A stretch of DNA of 64,000 bases from Cesiribacteraceae bacterium YIM B00369 (lineage in GTDB: Bacteria; Bacteroidota; Bacteroidia; Cytophagales; Cyclobacteriaceae), in NCBI GenBank assembly GCA_017948555.1, contig JAFMYY010000019.1, forward strand, positions 61,610-125,609, given 5' to 3'. Under the pieces are notes generated by a model. It was given only the letters and a program-made list of their open reading frames with translations, did not search any database and was not told where the DNA came from. The stretch's first letter is position 1. Each line of letters begins with the position of its first letter. A program made the translations under genes and the position numbers. Positions 1 through 9,589 of this stretch are shown here, piece after piece.

Positions 1-59
1 ATTCATTGTAATATAAAATATTCATTTCCCTTGCTCTTTCCAGACATTCCAACGTTAAA

Positions 60-3000
60 CTATTTGTAAACGACCATAGCCCCCTCGCTATTTTGCTCAC
101 TGCCCACTGATGCTTTTATAATGGCCATTTTTCCTGAGAAAGGAAAATGAAGCATACAAGATCTTACCTTTTTACCAAAAAGCTTTTCAAGTGACTGCTG
201 ATAATGGAAAAGTTGATGTGCATATTGCTTGTCCTTTATATGCCCTTCCAGTTTCGCAGGGCTGCCCGGAAAGAATTTATGGTCAATGATTAACAACCCA
301 TCTTCCATCTCATATACCATATCCACAATGCCCTTTACCAGTCTTCCGTCCTCCTGCTGCAGCTGAATATCCAGTTCGGTATGCAGTTTTCCTTCACCCA
401 TCTCCCCTACAAACTGTAATAAACGCTCACCGGCCTCCTGTAAGGATAGGTAAAAATCAGCGCTCAGGGAGTAAGAAGCCTGCAGGGATCTAAATGCTTC
501 ACCCTTTAACTGGATGCCATTGCCCAGAGCAGCCATATAATGGTGCAGCAGATTACCCGCATCGGCCTCTTCTGCTTCCGGCACGCTGCCTAAAGGGAGC
601 CGGCCTCCTAAACTATGCAACTCTGCCTGCCAGATCAGATCTTCAACCGCTGCCTGTGAAGGGTTCAGCAGGTAAGGTACAGAAGCAACCTTTTTGATTT
701 CAAGCTTTCTCCAGGGCCGTGTCGAAACAGTTGCCGGATAAGCTTCCTCATCAAAAGCTATAGCTGGGTGGATATTGCTCCCTGTTAGCTGCTTTTCCAG
801 GAAACCCATTTCTTTCCCTTTATGCTGAAATACCTTTTCCAGCCAGGTGTTGTCTTCTCTACCATTGCTTTTCTCCTGGACCATTAACAGCAAATAATCT
901 CTGGCACGGGTAAAGCCTACATACAGTAGGCGTGTTTTTTCATCTGCAGGGTCTTCAGCATATCCCAGAAGGGCCTGCACATAAGCTGTATTGCGGGTAT
1001 TGGCAGAGAAAGGATTTATCAGTTTCTGAATACTCCTGCCTCCTAATGGATTTTCAAATTCAAATTTTTCGGCCTTTGTGACCACTACATCATCAAAACC
1101 TGACTCCCTGTAGTCTGTCATTCCCCCCATGATCACCAGCGGCCATTCCAGCCCCTTGCTCTGATGGTAGGTCATTAACTGAAGGCCGGGACTGTGCAGT
1201 GGGGTTTTATCATTGGCACTTATCTCACTCAGTTCCTTCAGAAGCCGATTGGCATAAGACAGCTGTCCCACATCTTCACAGCTATTGGCTACTGCAATTG
1301 CTTTATCCCGGATAAACTCCAGGCCAGCTAAACGCACAGGGGCGTCTTCCTGCTGACTTGCCCATTCCTCAAGCCGGAAAGCCTGCAGCAGGCGTTCTGC
1401 CATTAAGCCTCCGCTCAAATACGCTGCATTTGTCCTTAACTCCTCCATCCGGTTCTCCAGTTCATCATCCAGCCTAAGGTATTCAGCAGCCAGATGTTTC
1501 TGCCAGAAAGATTTGATATCCAGCTGGTCTTCGAGGAACAATCCTGTGATCCCTCTGGAAAAATTGTCATGCCCATCGATGAACCAGGCCAGCAAAGCCC
1601 TGAACAGAATGACCTCCTTTCGCCTACTCATTTCCTGCTTGCGGGGACTGACGGGTAGCCCTTTGGAACGAAAATACTGTCCATATTCAAGCAATTGATT
1701 ATGCTTTGGCAGGAGGATACAGATATCGTCGGGCTGAATAGCTCTCCATATTTCGAGGTGCTTATCATAAACCTGCCATTGCTCATCCAGGGCTATCTTA
1801 ATATAGTGGAACATTGCCTGGCACTCTGTACGCTTCGCATATTTGACCAGCTGAAAAGCTTCCTGTAATCCTTTAGGCTCTTCCTGGCGGTGAGGCTCAA
1901 GGCTTACAAGTTTTGGGGGATACTGTCCGAACAAAGGAACAAACAGAGCATTGGCTGCCTCCACCAAAGCTTTTCTGGACCTGCGGGAAGTGCCAAGAAT
2001 ATTCTCCTCATCCATTTGATCCTGAAACTGGAACAGCACTTCTTCAATCAGGGAAGCATCCGCTCCGCGGAAGCCATAAATCGACTGCTTTATATCACCT
2101 ACCCAGTAGGTGCGGATGTTTTCATGATCCATTTTCTTGAAAATGGCCAGCTGAATGGGGCAGGTGTCCTGAAACTCATCCACCAGAATCATTTTAAAAG
2201 AGGCATAAAAGTAATCCTGAAATGTTTTATCCTCCAGCAGTTCCAGCATTTTTACTTCCATATCCTGGTAATCGATCAGGGCGCCATCTGCTTTCGTTTG
2301 CTGGTAAGCATCCATCACCTGTGCCGCATAAGTGAATAAAAAGCGGGTATAATCCCGGATGTCTTCCCAAAACTCCTGAATGTTGATGACATCAGATCCA
2401 AATTGCTCTTTCACATCATTTACCGGCCCTTCCAATCCAGCCTTTAAATCTCTTTTCCCAGGCTCACTATCCAGAAATGACCGGACTTTTGACCAGATTA
2501 GCTGTTTATCCTGAATTTGTCCGGCTATCTCCTTTAGAGCCTCCCCATAGTTTTGTGTTGTTTTGGTAGCGCAAGCCAGGCATTTCTTTGCTACCTCTAA
2601 AAGGTCAGTGACTTTTATATCAAAAACAGACAATTTTATCCGTTCAATCGGATCAACTTTGAAACCACATGCCGTATATGTTTTTTGGTAGTTTTCTTCC
2701 CAAAGATATTTAAGCTGCTCTCCCCCGATCCCGTTCACCGTTGCTTTGCTGACAATGTCCAGGATCGTTTCTGCAAATTTATTCCGCCCGTCAAAGGTTT
2801 TATTGGAAAGCCGTTCTTCCAGCTCCACCAGCTTCTTATAATCCACATCAGAAATAATGTTATCCAGGCCCTCCCTGAGCATGGCACTTCCCTGCTCCTC
2901 CTGCAGGATGGAAAGGTTTACCGGCAGCCCCAGTTCCAGGTTAAACTCCTGAATAAAACCATAGCAAAGTCCGTGCACCGTCCCTATCCTTGCCTCATCC

Positions 3001-3209
3001 AGGTCTGCCGCATGGCTGATAAGTCCTTCGTCCAACAAACAGGTCCGTACCCTTTCTTTCAGTTCTGCAGCTGCTTTTTCGGTAAAGGTGGTCACGATCA
3101 GCTCCCTGGGATGACTCAGGTAGCCTTCCTTAAAAGCTTCGATAATAGTTTGGCAGATCTTGTAGGTTTTTCCGGCACCTGCTCCGGCACTGATTAATTT
3201 TATAGCCAT
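60..3209 (-). CDS. UvrD/AddA-like helicase-nuclease (divergent second copy)
   Basis: A superfamily 1A helicase of 1049 residues. The Walker A loop is at residues 7-15 (SAGAGAGKT). It is followed by motif Ia (TTFTEKAAAELKERV), the Walker B motif VDEFQDT near residue 342, motif III (GDIKQSIYGFRGAD), motif V (TYHQSKGLEWP) and motif VI (LLYVGFTRARD). The C-terminus carries a PD-(D/E)XK nuclease core (VDMVYEMEDGLLIIDHKF, then Q and Y about 20 residues later), with DHK where AddA usually has DYK. In known AddAB enzymes this subunit unwinds DNA ends and cuts one strand. It is the last gene of the sbcD-sbcC-addB-like-addA-like run, six bases after its partner. A second, more conventional AddA lies at 24413-27709, so this copy is probably specialised. 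Confidence 0.85.
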   Translation of the reverse strand: MAIKLISAGAGAGKTYKICQTIIEAFKEGYLSHPRELIVTTFTEKAAAELKERVRTCLLDEGLISHAADLDEARIGTVHGLCYGFIQEFNLELGLPVNLSILQEEQGSAMLREGLDNIISDVDYKKLVELEERLSNKTFDGRNKFAETILDIVSKATVNGIGGEQLKYLWEENYQKTYTACGFKVDPIERIKLSVFDIKVTDLLEVAKKCLACATKTTQNYGEALKEIAGQIQDKQLIWSKVRSFLDSEPGKRDLKAGLEGPVNDVKEQFGSDVINIQEFWEDIRDYTRFLFTYAAQVMDAYQQTKADGALIDYQDMEVKMLELLEDKTFQDYFYASFKMILVDEFQDTCPIQLAIFKKMDHENIRTYWVGDIKQSIYGFRGADASLIEEVLFQFQDQMDEENILGTSRRSRKALVEAANALFVPLFGQYPPKLVSLEPHRQEEPKGLQEAFQLVKYAKRTECQAMFHYIKIALDEQWQVYDKHLEIWRAIQPDDICILLPKHNQLLEYGQYFRSKGLPVSPRKQEMSRRKEVILFRALLAWFIDGHDNFSRGITGLFLEDQLDIKSFWQKHLAAEYLRLDDELENRMEELRTNAAYLSGGLMAERLLQAFRLEEWASQQEDAPVRLAGLEFIRDKAIAVANSCEDVGQLSYANRLLKELSEISANDKTPLHSPGLQLMTYHQSKGLEWPLVIMGGMTDYRESGFDDVVVTKAEKFEFENPLGGRSIQKLINPFSANTRNTAYVQALLGYAEDPADEKTRLLYVGFTRARDYLLLMVQEKSNGREDNTWLEKVFQHKGKEMGFLEKQLTGSNIHPAIAFDEEAYPATVSTRPWRKLEIKKVASVPYLLNPSQAAVEDLIWQAELHSLGGRLPLGSVPEAEEADAGNLLHHYMAALGNGIQLKGEAFRSLQASYSLSADFYLSLQEAGERLLQFVGEMGEGKLHTELDIQLQQEDGRLVKGIVDMVYEMEDGLLIIDHKFFPGSPAKLEGHIKDKQYAHQLFHYQQSLEKLFGKKVRSCMLHFPFSGKMAIIKASVGSEQNSEGAMVVYK

Positions 3210-3215
3210 GAGATT

Positions 3216-5774
3216 TTAAGCGTTAGGGTCGAAAAGAAATAAATAAGGGTCGTAGGGATAAGGCAGCTTATCTTCCGCGTAAAAATGGGGAACAGCATCT
3301 TTTCCTTCATCCCTGATAAATAAAGGAACATTACCTGCTTCAAACTCCTGCTTACGCGCCACAAAAGCATTAACAAAGCATGCCTCCTGCTTTTCATAAG
3401 ATGACACAAGTCTATCGGTGGGCACTTCATAGCGTAAACCTTCAGTATTCAGCTTATGATTTACGCTCAGGTATTTTTGCGTTTTAGGCAGGAAATATAG
3501 CGGAAGAACTTCTTCTTCCATTTTTAAGCTCTTCCGGTAAAGCATTAACTGAAGGTCTATCTCTTCCTTCAGCAGTTTCTTCAGCTTCTTACTTCCCCCT
3601 GATTTATAATCCATTACCAGCACAATTTGCTCATTGGCCAACACCAGGTCCTTTACCCCTGTTAAAGTAAAGCCCTTTTTGGGATAATCCTCCAGAACGA
3701 ACCCTTCTTCCCTGCTCTGTACTTCTAAACTATTCTGCTTCATGAGCTGCTGCAGGCTTTTCAATGAATACTGAATATGACTGCAAAAGCGATTCAACTC
3801 AAAGCCATATTTCGGGGAAGCTAAGAGGGAAACTTCTTTTTTAGTCAGCTGAATTATATCCTCAAAACTTACCCGTTCTTCATCTATCAATAGCTCCAGC
3901 AGCTTATGGTAAGCCTTCCCCGCAATGGCTGCATCCAGGGCCAACTCATGCTTCTTCTCCTGCATGTTCAGGCCATAATTGAATATATACAAATGGGGCA
4001 GACAAATCAGTTGATACAAAGAAGTATAGGAGAGCTTCTCTTTTACCCTTAGGTTTTCCAGTCCGCTGATCGCTTTCTGCTCATCATAATCAGGAAATTT
4101 AATGACCTCTCCCGCATCTGCTGTCTCTATGAATGCTTCTGCTTTAAACCTGATCAGGCTGTTATTCTTTCCCTGATCCAGCAGCAGCATTAAAGGGTGC
4201 ATCTCTGTATCCGGACTGCTGAAAAAGGTTAACTGATCTCTTACTGAGCAAAGCGCTTTCACCTGCTGATACAGCCAGAGGCTGCTTTCTGTTTCAGCAG
4301 TACAGGCTCCCTGCCATTGGCTGATATCCGAATTTCGCCAGATGCATCTTTGCTGATTATTGCTTTTGCAAATTTGCCACCAGTAAGCAACAGGAATCTC
4401 TCCCTGCAGGGCTGCTCCGGGCTCGTAAACAGGAGGTGCTCCTACCAGCTGTTCCTGCACTTTGCAGCGCAGGCTTTTTTTCCAGCTGTTTAGCAACTGC
4501 ATCAGCGAGTCGGGCGTATATGCCTCCTCGAATTCTTTAATCCATAATTTCAGCTCTGCTATCAGGCCCAGCAGGACCCTGGAAGCGGGTGCAAGGCCGG
4601 GAATATGCTGTCGGCGTTCAGCCCAGGATTCCAGGTGTTGCAGTCTGTCAATCAGGTATTCCGAAGGGATTTCTTCCTCCTCCCCAGCAGACGCAAACCA
4701 GAAATGGTACTCCCTCTCCCAACTTTCCCATGATATACTTTCATTCCCTTCAGCCTTTTCTCTGGCTTTCTCTATTGCTTTTTGCCACTCCTCATTACCA
4801 ATACCCGGTAACTGCCTGAGTGCTTCCTTCAGGTAGTGACCATACGTTTTGGAGAAGGGAGAATAGGTCAGGGACAAAAAGTCGAATACTTCTATAACAT
4901 CTAATGGTCCCCAGGCAAAGCATAAAGCCGCCTTAATCAGGGGGTAAAACTGCGTATCGGTACTTAAACTTTGCGTATCACAACTCAGGCTACAGGTCTG
5001 AAATAGCAGTTCCGACAGACCCGTTTCTGCTCCCTGATCGGCGATCAGGTGGATCTGCTGCTCCTGCAGCGCCAGGGCTGCCGCCTGCATATTAGCGCCT
5101 TTGCTCCCTTCCACCAGGCTCAGGGAATCATCCTCCGGCAGAAAAGTAGTAAGAGGAAGCGCCGTTCTGTGAAAATAGGCCAGTGCCATTTCCTGGAACT
5201 TAGCCAGGTTTGTTCCTGCCGCTGCAGTTGCGACCAGCGGTTTGGGTTCCAGCACCTTTATGTTCTCCGGCAATTCCTTAAAAAAGGACTGCCAGATGGC
5301 GGGCAGCATTTTCAGAGACTCCATTAATTGAATTTCCAGCGTATAAGGAAGACCTCTCTCTGCCAGAGCAGCCTGTGTTTGGTCAAAACAGGCTCGTTCG
5401 GACAGAAATCCTTTTGGTAAGTGGCGGGCTATTTTCTCCAGCAATTCCTTTCTCCCATCCTCCAGTTCCGCCGGGCCATACCACTTCATTAATTCCCAGC
5501 TCTGCAACAAGAGGCCGGAGGTGCCTACAGGGTCTCTTTCAAAGCTTTTCACATAAGGCCCTCCTGCTCCGCTGGCTTGAAATGCCTTTTTCCAAAGCAA
5601 CACTTTTCTGGCAGCAGGCAGCATCAGGGGCAAGCCCAACTGCATATTAAAAAACTGCAGCAAGCCTTTTGGTCCACAGACTTTAAGGGCTTCAGCATCT
5701 GCCGGGTCGGATAAGCAGGTGAAGGCTCCAGCCTCATCTGCTTTCCAGCCAAAATAAATTTTCCTTTTGATCAT
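3216..5774 (-). CDS. AddB-like PD-(D/E)XK nuclease, without C-terminal Fe-S cysteines
   Basis: An 852-residue protein directly upstream of the helicase. The recognisable part is the C-terminal third: GKAYHKLLELL, then GVKDLVLANEQIVLVMDYKSGG near residues 700-724, then QLMLYRK, the order D, DYK, Q, Y of RecB-family nucleases. The N-terminal two thirds are poorly conserved and show no Walker A motif. AddB nucleases normally hold an iron-sulphur cluster with one cysteine before the nuclease core and three after it. Here a cysteine is present before the core (YQLICLPHL), but the C-terminal CxxC...C group is absent, unlike the paralogue at 21461-24334. It probably works with the adjacent helicase; the substrate is unknown. 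Confidence 0.75.
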   Translation of the reverse strand: MIKRKIYFGWKADEAGAFTCLSDPADAEALKVCGPKGLLQFFNMQLGLPLMLPAARKVLLWKKAFQASGAGGPYVKSFERDPVGTSGLLLQSWELMKWYGPAELEDGRKELLEKIARHLPKGFLSERACFDQTQAALAERGLPYTLEIQLMESLKMLPAIWQSFFKELPENIKVLEPKPLVATAAAGTNLAKFQEMALAYFHRTALPLTTFLPEDDSLSLVEGSKGANMQAAALALQEQQIHLIADQGAETGLSELLFQTCSLSCDTQSLSTDTQFYPLIKAALCFAWGPLDVIEVFDFLSLTYSPFSKTYGHYLKEALRQLPGIGNEEWQKAIEKAREKAEGNESISWESWEREYHFWFASAGEEEEIPSEYLIDRLQHLESWAERRQHIPGLAPASRVLLGLIAELKLWIKEFEEAYTPDSLMQLLNSWKKSLRCKVQEQLVGAPPVYEPGAALQGEIPVAYWWQICKSNNQQRCIWRNSDISQWQGACTAETESSLWLYQQVKALCSVRDQLTFFSSPDTEMHPLMLLLDQGKNNSLIRFKAEAFIETADAGEVIKFPDYDEQKAISGLENLRVKEKLSYTSLYQLICLPHLYIFNYGLNMQEKKHELALDAAIAGKAYHKLLELLIDEERVSFEDIIQLTKKEVSLLASPKYGFELNRFCSHIQYSLKSLQQLMKQNSLEVQSREEGFVLEDYPKKGFTLTGVKDLVLANEQIVLVMDYKSGGSKKLKKLLKEEIDLQLMLYRKSLKMEEEVLPLYFLPKTQKYLSVNHKLNTEGLRYEVPTDRLVSSYEKQEACFVNAFVARKQEFEAGNVPLFIRDEGKDAVPHFYAEDKLPYPYDPYLFLFDPNA

Positions 5775-5854
5775 GATGAGAGAGTTATAAAAGCTTATTC
5801 CACCTCCTATTCACCAGCTAACGGGATGAATACAAGTTGAATAATTATTGCGAC

Positions 5855-8800
5855 TTATTGCCGGACTATTACCTTACTTTTCCCGCCAGCTACCCGGGTG
5901 ACAGCGATCTGCGTCTGAATCCGTTCTGTCATTTCCTGTACATGAGAAATCACCCCCACTTTGCGCCCCTGGTTATGCAGATGTTCCAGGGCATCCATTG
6001 CCACCCGGAGGGTATCCGGATCCAGGGAGCCAAAACCTTCGTCGATAAACAGAGACTCTACCCGCATGCGGTTAGAAGAAAGAGAGGCCAGTCCCAAAGC
6101 CAGGGCAAGGGAAACCAGGAAGGACTCTCCTCCGGAAAGAGAATGTACTGAGCGGATTTCTCCTGCCATGTCGTCATCCATTACCTGCAAAGCCAGTGAA
6201 TCCGGAATGCGCTTTAAGCGATAGCGGGGATTCAGTTCCTGCAAATGAATGTTTGCATAGTTGAGCAGAATTTCCAGGGTATATTCCTGTGCTACCAGCC
6301 TGAACTTATCTCCGCTCGCAGATCCAAGCAATTCATTAAGTTTCTCCCATTGCTCACGAACCCTCTCTTTCTTTGCCAGCTCTTTCTGAAGATGTTCTGA
6401 CTTTCGCTTGTTTTCTTCATCCAGTCGTAGTTTATAGCTTAGCTCTTCCCTTTCTTTCCCCTTTAATTCCTGGGCATTTCGCGCTACCTGAAGTTTTTCC
6501 TCTACTTCAGATCGTTTTACCTCAATGATCTCCACTTCCAGATGTTCCAGCAACTGCCGCTTCTGAAGCTTAAAAGCCTGCTCCTTTTCATTCAGAGCTC
6601 TTTCAAGAGCAGTCAGTTCCTGACGTTCCTTTCTTAGCCAGTCAGGAGACAGGGAAAATAACACTTTTACCTCATCCTCAGTAATTGCACTACCTGAGCT
6701 ACTGTTAAAGTCCTGAATCCACTTCGCCAGTTTTTGAATACAGTTCTTCAGATTCTCCTCGTTTTCCTGAATATCCGCCATGATTGTTTCCAGCGTCCCT
6801 GTGGCATTATTCAGGGAAGTGTTTACTTCTTCTACCTCTCTGTTGCAGGCTTTTAAAGCACCCTCAAGCTGCTGCTGGAGGACGGCAAACTCCTCTTCCA
6901 CTATTGTTACTGCTTTGCCTTCAAACAAGCTGGTTCTTGAAACCTGCAGTTGCTGGATTTCCCCCTGCAGCTCATTGAGCCTGTGGGTAGCTTCTTTTTT
7001 CCTTTCCTGCAGATCAGCCTGTTGCGCTTTAAGTCCTGTTAACTGCGTTTGAATAATCCCCTGCCTTGTTACATTTTCTGTTAAAAAGGAAGTTTTCTCC
7101 TCCCATCTGGAAGCGAAACTCTTGACAACTTTTAAATAACTTTCAGGATTTGTCTGCCATTCTTCAAACCACCATTCCCTGCTGGAGTACACGCTTAAGG
7201 TATTTTTGTTTTCATACAGCTTCTTTTCCAGCTCCTCCACTTTCTCCTTTGCCTGTTGAATCTGCTGCTTTAAAAGGCTGCCTGCTGAACGTAAACTTTG
7301 CAGCTCCTCCCTTTTTTGTTGCGCCTTTTGGTTACAGTCATCCACTTTGAATCTTTGTGTTTCTATTTGCTGGCTTAACTGTTGGTAGTGCTTTTCTTTT
7401 TCCTTCAGCTCTGCTAATGCTGTTTCCAGCTTTAGCTGTTCCACTTCCAGCCAGGAAAACCGTGCTCTGTCCTGGACTGCACTGCATTCCACATAAAGGG
7501 GAAGACGCCTCCATTCCTCCCCGATCTTCTGCTCCCGTTTATCCAGCTCCTCCTTTTCCTTCTTTCTTTCTTCGACAGTTTGCTGCAAAGAGCACACTAC
7601 CTGGTTTAAGCTGCTGCTGGTAGCAAGTAAGTTTTCATGGCATTGCTTGCATTCTGCAACTTCCTTCTGCAGCTCCTGCAGGATATTATGGAAAACTCCT
7701 TCCTGCTGATGAACGTACGGATGGGTAGTGCTACCACAAACCGGACAGTCTTCTCCTTCTTTCAGCTGCGAACGAAGTTCTTCTGTACTTTCCGTAGTTT
7801 TTAGCACGGCCGCATTGTACAGCCTTTCCGACTGCTCCTTTTTAATCCCTGCTTCCTTCAGTTGCTGTCTGACTTCCTCAAGCTGACTACTGTTTTGCTC
7901 TAAAGCCTGGCAGGCATCCAGAATTGCTTTGGCACACTTTTCTTTTTGCGTCAGCACTTCCTGAAAAGTCTTCCAGCTTTCTTTTGCCAGATTTAACTGC
8001 CGGAGTCTGTCCTCACTGCGTTCCTTTCTGGTTTGCATTTCTTCAATCGCATAGCTCTTCTTCTCTTCAAGCTGCCGCTGCAACAGGCTTTTTTCCTCCA
8101 GAACAGCTTTCTCCAGCTCCTCCAGTGTTTCTTCCAGCCGTTGTTCATTCACTGTATTTAGCTCCAACTTTTGCTCCTGGGCACGCATGACAGCGGTAAC
8201 AGATTGCCTGCTTGTTAAAGTTTGGGCACATTCCTCCAGCTTTTCTGTTATAGAATTTATATTTCTGGCAATCACCTCCCCCTTTTCGTTTTGTTGTTTC
8301 CATTGGGAGAGCTCCTTTATTTTTGCTGTCAATTCGGCATCCTGCTGTTCTTTTTCCTTCAGCTCTCGCAGGGCATCTTCATAAGCTTTACTGGCTGCGG
8401 AAGCTCTTTCTCTCGCCGGTAGGAGTTCCTTTCCTTTATCTGTCAGCAAGCCATCCAGTTGATTCGCCTGTGCAATTAATGGCCGCGCTTCTTCATAAGC
8501 CTTTCGGGCAGCTAACAAAGCTTCCTGTGCCTGTTGCTGCTTTACCCGCTTTTGACCAATGCTCTCCTGTAGCTCCAGAATTCTTTTTTCCGCCTCAACT
8601 CTCCTGCATTCCTTTTCCTGCTGAATTTTCAGGCAACTTATTTTACTTTCGTGATGCTGTCTGGCATCCTGTACCTGGTCTGTCAGCTCCATTTGCTGCC
8701 GGCGATCCGCTGCTGCCTCATAGGTTGTCTGCACCTGCTCATATGCTGCTTCTGCCTCCTTGGCTTTACCCAGCAGTTCATCTTGTTTCTGGTACCATTG

Positions 8801-9589
8801 ATACGCCGCTTCAAATGCCTTAAGCTGTTTTATTAAACTTTTCAGTTCTCCTTCTACCTGCTCTTTTTGCGTCTGGAGCACTGCTAGTTCGTCTTCTTTT
8901 AATAAGTTGATCCCCTCCCACTGAGTGACAACAGCTGCCCATTCCCCTCTCGCCTCTCTGCATCTGTTATAGATTTCTATCGAAATGGTAGAATATATAT
9001 CTGTTCCTGTTAGCTTTTCGAGCAGCGCTGCCTTCTCACTTCTGTTGGCTTTAAGGAAGGCGGTGAAATCCCCCTGAGCCAAAAGAACTGAGCGGGTAAA
9101 CTGATCAAAGTTTAATCCGATCAATCGTTCGATTTCCTGAAGTGTAGCTGTTTTATTTTCTCCAAGCTTTTTATCTAAATTCAGGTTCTTTAACTGTACA
9201 GAGTCAGATTGTAGTTTACCGTCCGGCTTATTATATGACCTGTTTACAGACCAGGTAGCCCGGTAATTAACTTCATCCTGTCCAAGGAAGTCTACTTCAG
9301 CAAAACCTTCCGCCGTTCCCTTGCGCAGGATGTTCCTTACATCTCCCAGTCCAAGGTTTCCATTCTGACCATCCTGTAAAGTAACCCCGTTTTCATTGGC
9401 CCTTAACAATCTTGGCGTTTTTCCAAATAAAGCCAGACACATCGCATCCAGCAGCGAAGATTTTCCCGAGCCGGTTGGTCCTGTGATGGCAAAAATACCT
9501 GCGGACAGGAGTGGTTCCTGGGTAAAATCTACTTCAAAGGCTCCCTCTAAAGAAGCTAGATTTTTACCTCTTATTGCCAGAATTTTCAT
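5855..9589 (-). CDS. sbcC: Exonuclease subunit SbcC (Rad50-like ATPase)
   Basis: A 1244-residue SMC-type ATPase. Walker A is at residues 37-45 (GPTGSGKSS). Two long stretches of charged heptad-like sequence form the coiled coil, with a zinc-hook CPVCGSTTHP near residue 614. The ABC signature LSGGESFLVSLALALGLA lies near 1150 and the Walker B/D-loop FIDEGFGSLD near 1181. With SbcD it forms the Mre11/Rad50-type complex that opens hairpins and trims blocked DNA ends. The start codon overlaps the stop of sbcD by four bases, so translation is coupled. The gene is followed after 80 bases by the AddB-like nuclease on the same strand. Confidence 0.97.
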   Translation of the reverse strand: MKILAIRGKNLASLEGAFEVDFTQEPLLSAGIFAITGPTGSGKSSLLDAMCLALFGKTPRLLRANENGVTLQDGQNGNLGLGDVRNILRKGTAEGFAEVDFLGQDEVNYRATWSVNRSYNKPDGKLQSDSVQLKNLNLDKKLGENKTATLQEIERLIGLNFDQFTRSVLLAQGDFTAFLKANRSEKAALLEKLTGTDIYSTISIEIYNRCREARGEWAAVVTQWEGINLLKEDELAVLQTQKEQVEGELKSLIKQLKAFEAAYQWYQKQDELLGKAKEAEAAYEQVQTTYEAAADRRQQMELTDQVQDARQHHESKISCLKIQQEKECRRVEAEKRILELQESIGQKRVKQQQAQEALLAARKAYEEARPLIAQANQLDGLLTDKGKELLPARERASAASKAYEDALRELKEKEQQDAELTAKIKELSQWKQQNEKGEVIARNINSITEKLEECAQTLTSRQSVTAVMRAQEQKLELNTVNEQRLEETLEELEKAVLEEKSLLQRQLEEKKSYAIEEMQTRKERSEDRLRQLNLAKESWKTFQEVLTQKEKCAKAILDACQALEQNSSQLEEVRQQLKEAGIKKEQSERLYNAAVLKTTESTEELRSQLKEGEDCPVCGSTTHPYVHQQEGVFHNILQELQKEVAECKQCHENLLATSSSLNQVVCSLQQTVEERKKEKEELDKREQKIGEEWRRLPLYVECSAVQDRARFSWLEVEQLKLETALAELKEKEKHYQQLSQQIETQRFKVDDCNQKAQQKREELQSLRSAGSLLKQQIQQAKEKVEELEKKLYENKNTLSVYSSREWWFEEWQTNPESYLKVVKSFASRWEEKTSFLTENVTRQGIIQTQLTGLKAQQADLQERKKEATHRLNELQGEIQQLQVSRTSLFEGKAVTIVEEEFAVLQQQLEGALKACNREVEEVNTSLNNATGTLETIMADIQENEENLKNCIQKLAKWIQDFNSSSGSAITEDEVKVLFSLSPDWLRKERQELTALERALNEKEQAFKLQKRQLLEHLEVEIIEVKRSEVEEKLQVARNAQELKGKEREELSYKLRLDEENKRKSEHLQKELAKKERVREQWEKLNELLGSASGDKFRLVAQEYTLEILLNYANIHLQELNPRYRLKRIPDSLALQVMDDDMAGEIRSVHSLSGGESFLVSLALALGLASLSSNRMRVESLFIDEGFGSLDPDTLRVAMDALEHLHNQGRKVGVISHVQEMTERIQTQIAVTRVAGGKSKVIVRQ

